NCBI GenBank assembly: GCA_026419775.2
Contig: JAOPGA020001266.1
Location: forward strand, 1 to 64,000
DNA from: Acrasis kona
Lineage: Eukaryota > Heterolobosea > Eutetramitea > Acrasida > Acrasidae
Length of the DNA stretch: 64,000 nucleotides
Reading direction: 5' to 3'
The notes under the pieces were generated by a model. It had not been told where the DNA came from, made no database searches, and saw only the letters and a program-made list of their open reading frames with translations. This document shows, in pieces, positions 31,111 through 42,027 of the stretch. The position numbers were made by a program, and so were the translations under genes. Each line of letters opens with the position of its first letter. The first letter of the stretch is position 1.

Positions 31111-31320
31111 CTAAAATTTGAATGTAGTCGCAGTCTCATCGTTCCTTCCTAGAGATGGAAGATCCCAATTGCTCTGCACAGTCTTTAGAATGAAATAATG
31201 ATCGTATGCGTTGTTATCTTTTGTACCAGGTTTAATCATGCTTCCTAACAATACCGTATAAACTTGATCTGTAATTGATTTAAATGTTTCGTTTCTGTCC
31301 TTGTTGGTGATGGTGGTGAG
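31111..31320 (-). pseudogene. C-terminal fragment of a phosphoesterase/acid phosphatase family protein
   Basis: A minus-strand frame reads KSITDQVYTVLLGSMIKPGT, then NAYDHYFILKTVQSNWDLPS and LGRNDETATTF, ending at TAG 31113-31111. The YDHY(S/F)xLxTVxxNW(x)L...LGRND signature is the C-terminal active-site region of the phosphoesterase family that includes fungal-type acid phosphatases. About 70 residues remain of a protein usually longer than 300, and the frame dissolves upstream into the hairpin region (31368-31429). It is most likely a truncated pseudogene. Confidence 0.6.
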
Positions 31321-32367
31321 AAGGATTGAACTATAGTACTGTCTGTCGAAATAATTCTTCTATTATTATTGAAGAGTTCACAGTCGTCGTTGACTTTCGC
31401 TTTTTTCTTGTTGCTGTGAACTCTTCAATCTGTTGTTTAGAACTCCAAAGCTTTTTTTTGTCTATCCTTCCGTTCTTGGTGACGGTATTGACCAGAATCT
31501 TATGAAAACTCAAATCTAAAACGAGTTAGGGTACTTCGATATAACACTACTTACTCCTCTTTTCCACTATAGTACAGATCGACGTATAATTCATAATAAA
31601 ATATGAATTGTGGCTACTTGAGGCATTCACTTTTCGGGCTTATTATGACTATGCACCGTCGGATTCTTGTTGTTGCTCACAGTTGGCCAAATGGAATTTG
31701 TAAACTATCAAAGGGATAAACGTTGAGGAGGGAGAAAGAATAATTATGGACAAGAAGTGAGAGAAGAAAAACATAGTGCTTTCAAAAAGAAATATTAATA
31801 ATTTCGCCATTATGCGACTTGGTCAACTTTTAAAATGAGCTGTTGCTCTGCCCCATTTCATGTTGTAAGTCTCACAGATGCTATCGGATGTAACCTTATC
31901 TTTTTTTCTTACAAGATAATTTTTGCCGGAGAAGGTCTGATAACCGATAATTTTCCTATCGGATTACCGGCCACTACCGATAAAGACTCCTAGATGCGCA
32001 TAAGGTTCCAGAACTGTATGAGCTTTGAAAAAATACTTGTCATAAACCTTGTGTCCACGAAGCATCACCACGTGTTATTTTTGTGAGTAGGAGTTGACCA
32101 AAAGTAACTCCGTTTCTCCTTCTTCAAAAACAAAAATAACAGTCCTCTGAAGCTCAATATTAATTCTCAATATTAATTCTCTTTCAACCTTCCACACACT
32201 AAGACCATTTAAAACATAAAAGTAGTTATAAGCATCAACAAATATCGGAATATCAAACATACACTTGGAACTTCCAAACTTTTGAAACTTCAATACTACG
32301 ATATGGAAAACAATTGAATAAGCAATATTTCATTAAAGCAACATAATATACGTTAAGCCCCACCCTT
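31321..32367. other. Boundary region between accessory and conserved halves
   Basis: No reliable gene. It contains the hairpin at 31368-31429. A minus-strand frame at about 32293-32075 (72 codons, starting with TTG) is unrecognised and may be chance. The last 100 bases presumably hold the promoter of the eIF2-alpha kinase gene. Confidence 0.4.
31368..31429. repeat. Perfect 16-bp inverted repeat with 30-nt loop
   Basis: ATTGAAGAGTTCACAG at 31368-31383 is followed at 31414-31429 by its exact reverse complement CTGTGAACTCTTCAAT. As RNA this is a stable 16-bp stem. It could be a small transposon remnant, a transcription or processing signal, or the mark of a local inversion next to the phosphatase fragment. 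Confidence 0.8.
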
Positions 32368-34895
32368 ATGCAGCACATTTTCTCGAACAATGACTATACT
32401 AATAAAAAGAGCAGTAGAAATACATACACAAAGAGGTCTTACCAGGACGAGTTGAGCTTGGATGGTGACGACTTCTTCTTCCCGAAGCAGGATTCGCCAA
32501 AAGAAACATACATTAACATCAAAAATCACAAAGAGAAAGCGTTGGAGCGCATGTGCAGCGACATTGAGAGCAAGTATGGAAGTAGTGTCGACAGCTTCTC
32601 GGGAAGTCCGTCCTCACTACTAACGTCCAGTAGTGACGAGAACGAAAATAACGCCACAGCGGACATTATCGGAAACCTGTTGAGTACTTCTACAATGTCA
32701 TCAAGCTCCACCGCGGAGAGCTTCCGGGCCGATTCATACATGGAGCAGGCTTTTAAAAAGAAGATTGCCACAAAAAGCGCTCCACCGTTGGCACCAATTG
32801 TCGCCAAATCACTGCCCATAATAGAGAAACACTTTAAGCCCATGGATAAAAACATTAATAGCTCGAATGAAAAAGAAAAGAAGAAGAGGTGGTTCAAGGC
32901 CAACTTGGAAAGCGACAGCGACGAGGACGACTATACAGACGAGGACACATGCTCTAGTCAAGACATGTCCCCGTTACATTCTAAAAATGGTTTATCATAT
33001 CCTCTCCCCTCCCGACAGTCGTCACCCACCATCTCTCTTCAAAAATCAGAATTGAGCAGGTTGATCGAGGAGGAGCAGAGAGGAAGGTCCTTTTCGAGTC
33101 CCAGCGAACCATCATCAGCCACCACATCTACTCTGTCGGCGTCAGCTTTTGAGACGCTACCGCCACAGGATGAGGACAAGTTGAAGAGATCGGAACTTAC
33201 TGTTTTTCTACTGCAACATGTTTGTAGACAGTTCAACCCCGACCCGGAGTTCTTTCAATCCATGTGCGCTCAACTTTATGATAAAGGATATTTGGACGAC
33301 GAAAAGTTTCTGGATAAGGAGTATTTGAAGAGAGCGTGCAAAGGTTTCATGGTGGACGTCCTGAAGAATGTAAGCGTGACATTATAAATGTATACTAACC
33401 ATGCCAGTGGCCACTACATAATCAGGATTCAAAAATCAAGAGATCGGAGAGCATGGGATCATTCATGAGTCATCTCACATCAGGTCAACAACGTCCATCA
33501 ACATCATCAAACATCAACTTTCAAATGCCAACAGCTGCACCCCTACACAAGCACAACAGCAGCATGCCATTCTATGACGACATGTTCTACAACCCCAGTC
33601 GATTCCAAGCTGACTTTTTGTCCAAACAAATCATTGGAAAGGGAGCGTTCGGCTGCGTCTACAAATCAAAACATCGCATCGATGGTTTCGAATATGCCAT
33701 CAAACGAGTCAAGTTCTCCTTCAAGAACGTTTCGGAGTTAGAATCGTCATACCGAATGGTAATCAGGGAAGTACATGGATTGGCATCGTGCGATCACCCC
33801 AACGTGATTCGTTACAATCAAGCATGGTTCGAACCGTGTCGACAATCAGATTATCATCCGGTGGAAGGAACGGATGGATTGAACATTTCATCGTGCGATG
33901 GTCATTGCGACGTCATGATGAGCGAATCATCCGAACATTCCTTCGCCAACAACAAGACCTCCAATGAATTGGTCGTTTCAAATCACTTTGTGCATCACCA
34001 TCCTTTTCAAACAACAACAACATCATCATCATCAACAACAACAGCGACGGACCATAACAATGCCTCCACCATACCCGATTCGCCGGTCAACATGTCTTAT
34101 TTGGAATATGCCATCGAAAGAAGGAACGACGAGGAAAAGTGGAGGACCGAAGTGAAAACATTGTTCGACAACATGTTCAACGTGAGGAATTTGAAATTCG
34201 AAATGTTCTTGTTCATTCAAATGCAACTGTGCCAACAACGCACGCTGGAGGATTGGTTGTGGAACGATGGAAGGGTCAAGGAAGGATTCGTAGATTCTAG
34301 ATCTGCATGTCGTTACATTTTACAAATTGCCAACGGCATGGAACACGTACACGAGAAGGGATTGATTCACAGGGATTTGAAACCACCCAACATTTTCTTG
34401 AGCGACGATGGCAACATTAAAATTGGAGATTTCGGATTGGCCAAATTTGCATTTCAAATGGACAACAACCTAATGATGCAATACTCTGAATCCATGGATA
34501 ATCACACGTGTGGAGTGGGGACGTTTCTATACGCATCGCCGGAGCAATTGTCTAGAAAAGATTACGATTGCAAGAGCGACGTGTTTTCGTTGGGAATCAT
34601 CTTCTTTGAAATGTTGCACCCAGTGGCCACCAGGAGCGAGAGAGCGCACGTGTTGAGTCAGGTGAGATGTGGAGTGATTCCTGATGACATGATGAAGAAA
34701 TTCCCAAAACAAATGAAACTGATTCAGTGGTGCGTGAAGGAATCTTGCGAGGACAGGCCGGACATGAAGCAAGTCGTTCAAGGCATTTTAGAATTTGAAG
34801 ACTTGAAGAATGATTTACAAGAGACCATCAAGGCGCAGCACGATATGATTCTACAGTTACAAAAAGAATTGGAAGAATTAAAATTAAAAATGTAA
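32368..34895 (+). CDS. eIF2-alpha kinase, HRI/PEK-like, 823 aa
   Basis: Exons 32368-33369 and 33426-34895 flank a 56-nt intron (GTAAGC...ATCAG) with a TACTAAC branch site. The N-terminal half is Ser/acidic-rich and disordered, ending in a helical block (LTVFLLQHVCRQF, about residue 280) that resembles the N-terminus of HRI-type kinases. The kinase domain starts with IGKGAFGCVYKSKH (about 405) and AIKRVK. It contains a large low-complexity insert (about 465-560) between the N-lobe strands, as in eIF2-alpha kinases, then LFIQMQLC, IHRDLKPPNIFL, KIGDFGLAKF, TCGVGTFLYASPEQ and a closing EDRPDMKQV. All catalytic residues are present. The expected role is phosphorylating eIF2-alpha to slow translation under stress. 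A C-terminal coiled coil ends the protein. Confidence 0.85.
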
Positions 34896-34910
34896 ATTTT
34901 TGTATGATTT

Positions 34911-36354
34911 TTATTTACTACTCGTTTCCTCCAATAATTGAATGGCGGCGTTGATGGTGTCCTTGTCTTGTTTGTTTGTACATTCCCTCAATATACACTC
35001 CAATATTACAATGGAATAGTCGTGATTACCAGATGGCCCTGCTTGTCGTGCATAGCTCAGGGCGTGTCGATACAAAACGTCCTCAGCACATGCGGGCATA
35101 CAAGAATCAGCGGTCGAAAGTTGACGTAGTGCCTTTTCGAGGCTCTGCATGTCCCTGTCCATATTTACAAATCTTTCCACGAGCATCGTTTTGAGTCCAT
35201 GTGCTTGTTCGGGTGTATCCTGTATGCAGCCTAAAAGCAAGTCCATACATTTCAGATTCAAACAAAAAAGACTAGACATGGATTCGTCTTTTATTCTACT
35301 GGCCACATTGTCCACGCAACAAGCATATTCGATCCTTCTGCGTATTTGACTGCTCAGAGCAGCATTGGATATGTTATCAAAATCAAAGTCATATTCCCCC
35401 AGCGTTTTGGATTCGACGGGGACGTGATGGATTGTCGACGAGTCGTTTGACGTATCGTCAACATCATCATCATCATACACACTTTGTTTAATATATGGAT
35501 GTTCATAAAAATCTTTCAAAGTTATCCTCTTGGATGTATCCAAAAGCAACACTCTACTTATCAAATCTTTAGCGAGCGGACTAACATGAGGTGGGAAATT
35601 TATTTTTTCAAACTCAATTTTTCTTCTCAACTCTGAGGGTTTGTTGGCTCTCCATGGGAGGCGACCAGTCAATAGTTCGTACAGTATGACCCCACATGAA
35701 TACAAGTCACAACCAAAATCATACGGACGGTTGTCCATGATTTCTGGAGCCATGTAGTTTGGCGTTCCAATCATTGTTTTTGCCATTTCGCCGTTATGAA
35801 TGTGTCTTGCGAGACCAAAATCTGCAATCTTGATGACGGATAAATCTCCCATGATCGAATTCTGCTTGTTTATTTTCATTGGTCTGTCGAGAAGCAGGTT
35901 TGCAGGCTTAAGATCTCGATGTATCATGTCAGATTCATGCATGGCTTTTAGTCCGTTTGTTAAGTCTTGGAAGAATTTTTGAGCGAGTTTTGGCGGAAGA
36001 CCTCCTGGATTGTCCTCCATGAATTTTTGCAAGTCGCATTCACACTTCTCAATCACGAGATAATAATATCTCACAGATTTCTGAAATTGTTAGTGGGATG
36101 GGAAATAGACAACATACCAAAAAATCGTAAGAACGAACAATGTTATCGTTCTCTAGTTTCCTTGACATGCCAATTTCTAATTGGAGACCAGCCAATAGTT
36201 TTTCGTCGTTAATGATTTTATCGCAACTCATAACCTTAATTGCAACCTTCTTTTGTGTCTCTGTGTGATATCCTTCAAAGACCTCTCCGAACATACCGCT
36301 TCCCAATCTGTTGTTTGTCAGCGTATACTTTCCAATCTGCTTAGTGCTTGGCAT
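34911..36354 (-). CDS. ATG1: Atg1/ULK-like autophagy kinase, 468 aa
   Basis: Exons 36354-36118 and 36080-34911 join over a 37-nt intron in phase 0. ATG 36354 is chosen because the frame upstream has only TTG. Residues 5-265 are a Ser/Thr kinase domain: LGSGMFGEVFEG, VAIKVM, the Atg1-like YYLVIEKCECDLQKF, MIHRDLKPANLLL, IKIADFGLARH, GTPNYMAPEIM and DLYSCGVILYELL. The C-terminal 170 residues are helical with tetratricopeptide-like periodicity, consistent with the tandem MIT-like tail by which Atg1/ULK binds its partners. Domain order and length fit a compact Atg1. It ends 15 bases from the stop of the eIF2-alpha kinase gene, tail to tail. Role: starting autophagosome formation on starvation. 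Confidence 0.75.
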
Positions 36355-36604
36355 CGATAATGGAAGTTTCAAATATTATGTTACAATAAAAAGTTGAAAC
36401 TGAGCAAACAAGGAATCATACCATACCTATGGAATTGGCCTCTGTCCAGATATTCAAGGCCGAGTGCTACATCTATGCAGTATTCACATGATATAGTGGT
36501 GATGTAACTTGAAAGACCCGCAACAAAAATAGTCGAATGAGAAAGAGTATTTGGGATCCAGTAAGCATTGAAAACGGATATCGTTTAAACATACATTTAT
36601 TAAT

Positions 36605-37884
36605 TTAGAATGCTAATTGTAGCAAAAATGCAATTGTGATGGCGAGCACTCCAATTGCGATCTGTTTCCCTGACATGGCATCAGAGGAAACACCCAATAG
36701 TGATCTACTGTTCACGGCATATGGCTTAACATCTTTCAATTGCACTTCGTTCACAGGGAGTGATGTGTTCAAGTCGATTGGTAGGTAGTACTTCTCGCCT
36801 GATTCAATATCAGATACGCAAACAGCGTCAAGGGCATATTGTATACATCCGTCCTTCTCGTTTGAGATGCTGCATGATTTGTATGATGGGCACATGTTAA
36901 TCTGCTTTCCATTGAAGGTGACAACATTTTTGACCAAAGCAGAATCCAAGTGATCTGCGACAGGTACCAATAAAGCAGAAACCAACATATTTCCTAAGTC
37001 AACTTTTGAAGAGATCACAATCTTGTCTGTCTTGCTGACTGCGCCTGCATTTGATTGGTCATATAGATATAACGTGTTGGATGTCTTATCCACGCTAATA
37101 CTTCTCTGCCTTGATAGTTCAGCGTTGGACTGGTATAATACTTTTTGTACTAATTGAGCACCTTCGTTTTCTAGCTTAAATTTAGCCACGTACAAGTTGT
37201 TCTGTCCATCGACTACCTCAATGTGTTGGCAGTAGAATAAATCTTCTTCCGCATCAAAGTGGATGAAACGGCTGCAGGTTGTCTTGTCAGAATCAATCTT
37301 GACGACTGGTGTTCCGGATCCAATGGATGTCAAGTCCAAAACTGACAAGGTGGAGGCATCAACCAAATAATAAGCCTTGTTCAAGCTCTTGCTGGCTCCC
37401 AAAAATTGACCTGATAACTTAATGTTGTATACGTCTGGCTTGCTATCTGAGGTTGCAAAGGTCTTGTATCTAATTAGCGAATCTCCGACGCTCACATAGA
37501 CATATTGGTTAAGGGTAAACATATGTTGAACAGGGACGCGGAAAGCCTCGATTTGAACCAAAATGTTGTCAGCAACGCTATATCTGAACAGGGCGTTGTT
37601 ACTAATGTAGAACAAAAATGTGTTTGACTCCTCAGTAACCCAATCTTCTGTTGCACTTGGGTTTGGGAATAATATGGGTGTTACAGATCCGCTATTAATG
37701 CCCACTCTTAATATCGCACTCATCCCTGATACATCTTGAGATAAATAAACATCGGAAGCTGTTAGTACGGAGGCATCTATGATATTAGCGTAACTAAATG
37801 AATGATATCAAAAAGCTTACTGGTATAAGTTAGCAAGAGCACCATAAGCATGGCGCAATAGACTAGGGTTTTAGCTCTGGGCAT
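36605..37884 (-). CDS. Secreted or surface-anchored protein, beta-propeller-like, 411 aa
   Basis: Exon 1 (37884-37821) encodes MPRAKTLVYCAMLMVLLLTYT, a signal peptide; a 44-nt phase-1 intron separates it from exon 2 (37776-36605). The body consists of repeated beta-strand pairs (NTFLFYISNNALFRYS, QYVYVSVGDSLIRYK, NKAYYLVDASTLSVLD, NTLYLYDQSN), a pattern of propeller-type extracellular proteins. It has a few cysteines and ends in a hydrophobic tail (IAIGVLAITIAFLLQLAF) with no basic residues after it, typical of a GPI-anchor signal or a very short membrane anchor. Specific family not recognised. Probably on the cell surface. Confidence 0.65.
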
Positions 37885-38165
37885 TGTAGAGTTTGTTTCT
37901 GTAAAATTCAACAACAATCCTTCTTGTACTAATACAGTGTCGGTTACCGAATTATCTATATAAGGAAATCTGGTTACAACAAATTTAAAAATAATTAAAA
38001 TGAGACAATTATGATTTCATAATTATGACCGTTATCGTTGGACATTGATGTTGGGTAGTAAAGTTCTTTTATTATTATCGATTGGAATGTTTATTATTAT
38101 ACTCGCGAGTATTCAATGCTCAATAGAAGGAGAACAATTTAAGCGACAAACTTTGTACAACCATA

Positions 38166-38732
38166 CTACGATAGATTCTTTGGTATTTCAACTTTCTCTT
38201 GTCTCTTTATCTCTTTTTCAAAGTCGGCAACTCTCTCCCAAGCCTCCATGTGTTTGCCTTCTATTGCGACAAAGCAGGGGTGTATTTTGAGATTCACGTA
38301 CTCTTCATCTTGTTTAATGTTTTCTATTAAATTCAAGTTATATTTTACAGGATCCCTTTGCGATAGTTTGAAAAGAAGCCAACCAAATTCGTATTGCAAT
38401 TGTCCCTGTGTAATGGGAATTCTGTCTTGGCTCAATAAATCGGTCTTGCACACAATTAGGTTGGAATTGAATTTAAACCCTCTATCCGTTGCTTCTTCTT
38501 GAATAATTTTTAACCACGCTCCAATAGCAACAAGGGAAGCTGTTATATCTTTCTGATCTGTGTATTGATTTAAATTGTCTGTTTTGAATTCCAAGAATCT
38601 AATTAACTGGGGATGATCCTTGTACCCTTTCGTTGTGCCTGTCAAAACTTTTTGTGCCAATAATCCTTCTCTCCACGAAGCCACAAGTCCTCTAGAGTCC
38701 AAGTATCTTGGATGGATGGACCACAACCTCAT
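38166..38732 (-). CDS. Pyrimidine dimer DNA glycosylase family protein, 188 aa
   Basis: The protein begins MRLWSIHPRYLDSRGLVASW followed by REGLLAQKVLTG, TKGYKDHPQL and RFLEF, the N-terminal signature of the Pyr_excise family related to T4 endonuclease V, which starts base-excision repair of UV-induced pyrimidine dimers. The family is common in bacteria and patchy in eukaryotes. The second half (GQLQYEFGWLLFKL, HPCFVAIEGKHMEAWE) also fits the family's C-terminal region and the 188-residue length is usual. No introns and no mitochondrial presequence; nuclear or cytosolic action is assumed. Possible ancient transfer from bacteria. Confidence 0.7.
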   Translation of the reverse strand: MRLWSIHPRYLDSRGLVASWREGLLAQKVLTGTTKGYKDHPQLIRFLEFKTDNLNQYTDQKDITASLVAIGAWLKIIQEEATDRGFKFNSNLIVCKTDLLSQDRIPITQGQLQYEFGWLLFKLSQRDPVKYNLNLIENIKQDEEYVNLKIHPCFVAIEGKHMEAWERVADFEKEIKRQEKVEIPKNLS

Positions 38733-38802
38733 ATCTTGTCAACTTGAAAAGTAAAAGTATCAAATAAGTTTTTAATTAAAGTACAACATGATCAAATATT
38801 TC

Positions 38803-40236
38803 TCAAACCTTCTCTTCGCTCTCATCCGTTTCTTGTTCAAGTGATGAATTACTCCTTTTCAACTTTTTCTTTTTCGTTGTATTTTTGGAGCCTTTTCTTT
38901 TTAAGCTCTTGATCAGGAAACCATTCTCGTCCTTAATCTCACCTTTGGATATTAAAAGCCTATAAAAATTACTACACTGATAACCAACTCTGCCTGGTAT
39001 GGCCTTTGAAAAGATTCCCCACTGAGGACTGCTTGCATTGTGTCTCACTTCCTTCAACCTGTCCAAGAATAAATTCTTCTCCGCATCTGTCCAAGGCCCA
39101 TTACGTTGTTCTTGACCAGGTTCATTGAATCTATAATAATATGTGTTTGGGTTGTCTTTGATCTTGTTAAATGCACTCTTTCGTGCCTCTGACCACCCCG
39201 TCATGTTATCGACGTCACACATGGCATCGTTGAGGGTCAACCGAGCGCCCAAACGTTTCTTTTTCTTGGCAATCTTCTTCGGGGACTTTACGATACTAGT
39301 GAATTCGACCGGCACAAACTCTTCGTCAGTGACGGATTTGATGTCGCTGACATCCGAATCGCTCGTTTCCTCCTCGTTGCCGGTTGACTGCTTCGCGACG
39401 TGACCGACGTGAGTTGTGGCGACGCTCTTGCGAACTTGACGAAGGAAGGATGAGTGTTTGGACGGATTGCTTAGCGTATCGATAACAATGTTTTGGTCTT
39501 GATTGGACATGTAAAGTGCGTGTATACATTCCATGTTGGTCATGTAGGGAAACGAGCATCTTACTTGGACTATTTTGTTGTTCAATTCCACCAGGGACTC
39601 TTTTATTAATTCGTGGTTTGATGGGATGCCTTCGTTCTCAACAATGTTCTTGTCGAATTGAATGTTGTTGAATTTTTGCGAAAGTTTTTGGACTAGAATT
39701 GATTCTTCTTGTTGTGGTTCCGCTACGAGAGGAGTTGTTTTTTTGATGGGTGGTCTGTCGTTTTGAATGTAAAAAGTGTTACCGTGTACACGTACTCGCG
39801 CTGGTGGAATGTAAGGGCGTATGTTGATGCACTCGTGACATTTCCAATCACCTTCGGGGACGCTTGCCAACGAGATGCATGTTGTATGGTAGCCTCTATC
39901 GCATGAATCGCAGAAAATCAACTCGTCCTCTCTGTCATCCTCGCCACAGTGGGTACAAGATTTACATCCATCACACTCCCAATCCTGTCTGAACTGTATG
40001 GCAATGTGCTCAAGTGAAGGTTTATGGCATAGAGCGTGGAGACAAAGATTACATCTTGTGCATTGCAGTAAGTTTACATCTTTCCCATATTCACACTCTT
40101 GTGATTTACAGTAGAGGCATGTTCGTTTTGTACATATTTGCTTGTGTGGATGTCCTCTTCTTTGTTTGGTGACTACACTCAACACGACTCTATTTGAAGT
40201 TTTGCCTTTCTTGGGTGTCTTTGTGCCTTTGCTCAT
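38803..40236 (-). CDS. PHD-finger protein with C-terminal SANT/Myb-like domain, 477 aa
   Basis: Residues about 35-90 form one cysteine-rich PHD-like finger (CLYCKSQECEYG...LLQCTRCNLCLHALCH) and about 91-138 a canonical PHD finger (CTHCGEDDREDELIFCDSCD, then GYHTTC, WKCHEC), the tandem arrangement of double PHD fingers that read histone H3 tails. The middle has acidic and serine-rich linkers and a KKIAKKKKRLG basic patch. About residues 365-440 read GPWTDAEKNLFLDRLKEV and WGIFSKAIPGRVGYQCSNFY, a SANT/Myb DNA- or histone-binding domain. A basic, serine-rich tail ends it. It is probably a nuclear chromatin regulator. The tandem PHD plus SANT combination is unusual. Confidence 0.75.
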   Translation of the reverse strand: MSKGTKTPKKGKTSNRVVLSVVTKQRRGHPHKQICTKRTCLYCKSQECEYGKDVNLLQCTRCNLCLHALCHKPSLEHIAIQFRQDWECDGCKSCTHCGEDDREDELIFCDSCDRGYHTTCISLASVPEGDWKCHECINIRPYIPPARVRVHGNTFYIQNDRPPIKKTTPLVAEPQQEESILVQKLSQKFNNIQFDKNIVENEGIPSNHELIKESLVELNNKIVQVRCSFPYMTNMECIHALYMSNQDQNIVIDTLSNPSKHSSFLRQVRKSVATTHVGHVAKQSTGNEEETSDSDVSDIKSVTDEEFVPVEFTSIVKSPKKIAKKKKRLGARLTLNDAMCDVDNMTGWSEARKSAFNKIKDNPNTYYYRFNEPGQEQRNGPWTDAEKNLFLDRLKEVRHNASSPQWGIFSKAIPGRVGYQCSNFYRLLISKGEIKDENGFLIKSLKRKGSKNTTKKKKLKRSNSSLEQETDESEEKV

Positions 40237-40438
40237 TTATGACTTATTTTGTAACGTTCAACTCAACCATTCCCTTCAAACATATTTTTTACAAAAAATA
40301 CATCGCGTCGATTCGAACCACCAGAGTTCCGGACATGACATTAAAGTACAAATCAAATTGACACAACAAACAGATTTCTTAGTATCAGATCACCAACTCA
40401 ACCATCTCAGAATACACAATATGTTTGAAGAATGTCAT

Positions 40439-41977
40439 TTATTTAAATAGGGAAACAATTCTTTGCATTCTTGATTTCTGAGTGGATTTGACCCGAAGAC
40501 TATCTGTACATAAGCATGCGTATTCATTCCACGTTGTGAATGTGTCTACGCGAACATTACCAGAGCAGTCATATTCCTTGATAAAGTATCCCATCTCTCT
40601 AATTGTTCCGTGAACAATAATTCTGTGTTTTTCTTGTTGTCTGACGACTTTGTATTTAAAGTGAACATCAAAATGTGAAAAGGAATTTTTGTTTGTCTTC
40701 GAAACAACAGTATCAATCCATACAATGCTCCCGTGCATGTCAAAGCATATAATGTAGCATCCGTTACTACCATATATCATAATGATGACATTAAAGTTTG
40801 AATCATTCCGTTTGATGGCTTGTATCTGTACATTTGGGGAGTAGCCCAGGTGTGCAATGAGGGGAACATGAGCCACCCATTCTGGCACAACAGGTTTAGT
40901 CCTTTGTTGCAATACGGTCACATAACTAAGAGTGCTAGTGAATGCATCAATCTTACAAAATCCCAACAAGTAAGCACTTTCGTTCTTGTTTAGTGGTAAA
41001 TACTCCACAAGGTACATTGCAGAAGGCATTTGTAATTTGGAGAATTCTCCTGTACTAAGATCAACCACCGTGCTTACTTTGCTTTCCCCATCTGTGCCAC
41101 TAAAGCACCAGTGGGACAATCCCATGTACACAATATCTATATTAACAGCTTTGGTTTGAACACGATACAATAAATCTCCTGTTTCTATACAATAACAATA
41201 AAAGTAGATTCTAGGAGCAGAATGAGGTCTAACATCCATAAACACTTTGTCGTATTTGACTTCAAAACACAAGTGATTGTCATGTCCGTATATTGCGATT
41301 GTCTGTGATGTGCCTTCTTCGGCCCAGGAGATTTCTCTTTGCAAAAATAAATCTTTATTGAAAATTGATACCTTACGATCCGCCTTACTCTCCAGTAGAA
41401 CGTAGTTTGGTGTTGTTAAAATGAACCAGCCAACATAGGTATAGGGAACGGAATACTTGTGGGAGTGAAAAATTTTGGCTTTGGCATTGTTCTTTCGAAT
41501 GTAAACACAAGTATTTTTGACCTTTGACTTGTTGGTCAGAATAACATACAGATTTTTGTCATCTTGTGTGAAGGACAAAACATTATCCACTTCGTTGACT
41601 ATTGATAATGAAGCGATCCATAAATTATGATTTGGATCGTCCACCGAGTTACATTGTACGCACCATTTGTTATCATTCTTGGCGATGCTATATACATTAA
41701 GGTCGTCATTTAATAAATAGTGACAATGATAGTACTGAACTCGCTGCCCATTGAACCATTCTGATTTTGCGTATGTATTTTCCGTGCTGTACAAATGGGG
41801 ACTCATGTTGTCTGGTGAGTGAACAATGGGTCCGGTGAAAACACTCTGCCCCCGTTTTGATGAAATTATTTCCCTAGAAATACTATAAAAATCCATGCAT
41901 GTTGGTAGAACATTGTACAGTTCGCCTATCGTAAGATATTGAAATATCAGATTGGTGACTTCAAGTGGCAATGTCAT
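40439..41977 (-). CDS. F-box-like protein with beta-rich C-terminal domain, 512 aa
   Basis: The first 40 residues (LPLEVTNLIFQYLTIGELYNV) have the spacing of an F-box, which docks onto Skp1 in SCF ubiquitin ligases. The remaining 470 residues are a run of short beta strands with aromatic turns (WCVQCNSVDD.., YVGWFILTTPNYVLLES, DLLYRVQTKAVNIDIVY, FNVIIMIYGSNGCYIICFD) at roughly propeller-like intervals, plausible as a substrate-binding beta-propeller. No introns. It overlaps no other gene and ends 51 bases before ATM1. Substrate unknown. The F-box call is by pattern and could be wrong. Confidence 0.55.
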   Translation of the reverse strand: MTLPLEVTNLIFQYLTIGELYNVLPTCMDFYSISREIISSKRGQSVFTGPIVHSPDNMSPHLYSTENTYAKSEWFNGQRVQYYHCHYLLNDDLNVYSIAKNDNKWCVQCNSVDDPNHNLWIASLSIVNEVDNVLSFTQDDKNLYVILTNKSKVKNTCVYIRKNNAKAKIFHSHKYSVPYTYVGWFILTTPNYVLLESKADRKVSIFNKDLFLQREISWAEEGTSQTIAIYGHDNHLCFEVKYDKVFMDVRPHSAPRIYFYCYCIETGDLLYRVQTKAVNIDIVYMGLSHWCFSGTDGESKVSTVVDLSTGEFSKLQMPSAMYLVEYLPLNKNESAYLLGFCKIDAFTSTLSYVTVLQQRTKPVVPEWVAHVPLIAHLGYSPNVQIQAIKRNDSNFNVIIMIYGSNGCYIICFDMHGSIVWIDTVVSKTNKNSFSHFDVHFKYKVVRQQEKHRIIVHGTIREMGYFIKEYDCSGNVRVDTFTTWNEYACLCTDSLRVKSTQKSRMQRIVSLFK

Positions 41978-42027
41978 ATTTTTTGTAATACACCATTAAA
42001 AAAACATCAGATTCAATCAAGTCTATT

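Noticed and set aside
38048-38290. Signal-peptide-like plus-strand frame (MLGSKVLLLLSIGMFII start)
   Set aside because: Its second half lies antisense within the glycosylase-family gene and lacks protein-like composition; a truncated secreted peptide cannot be excluded but is not supported.
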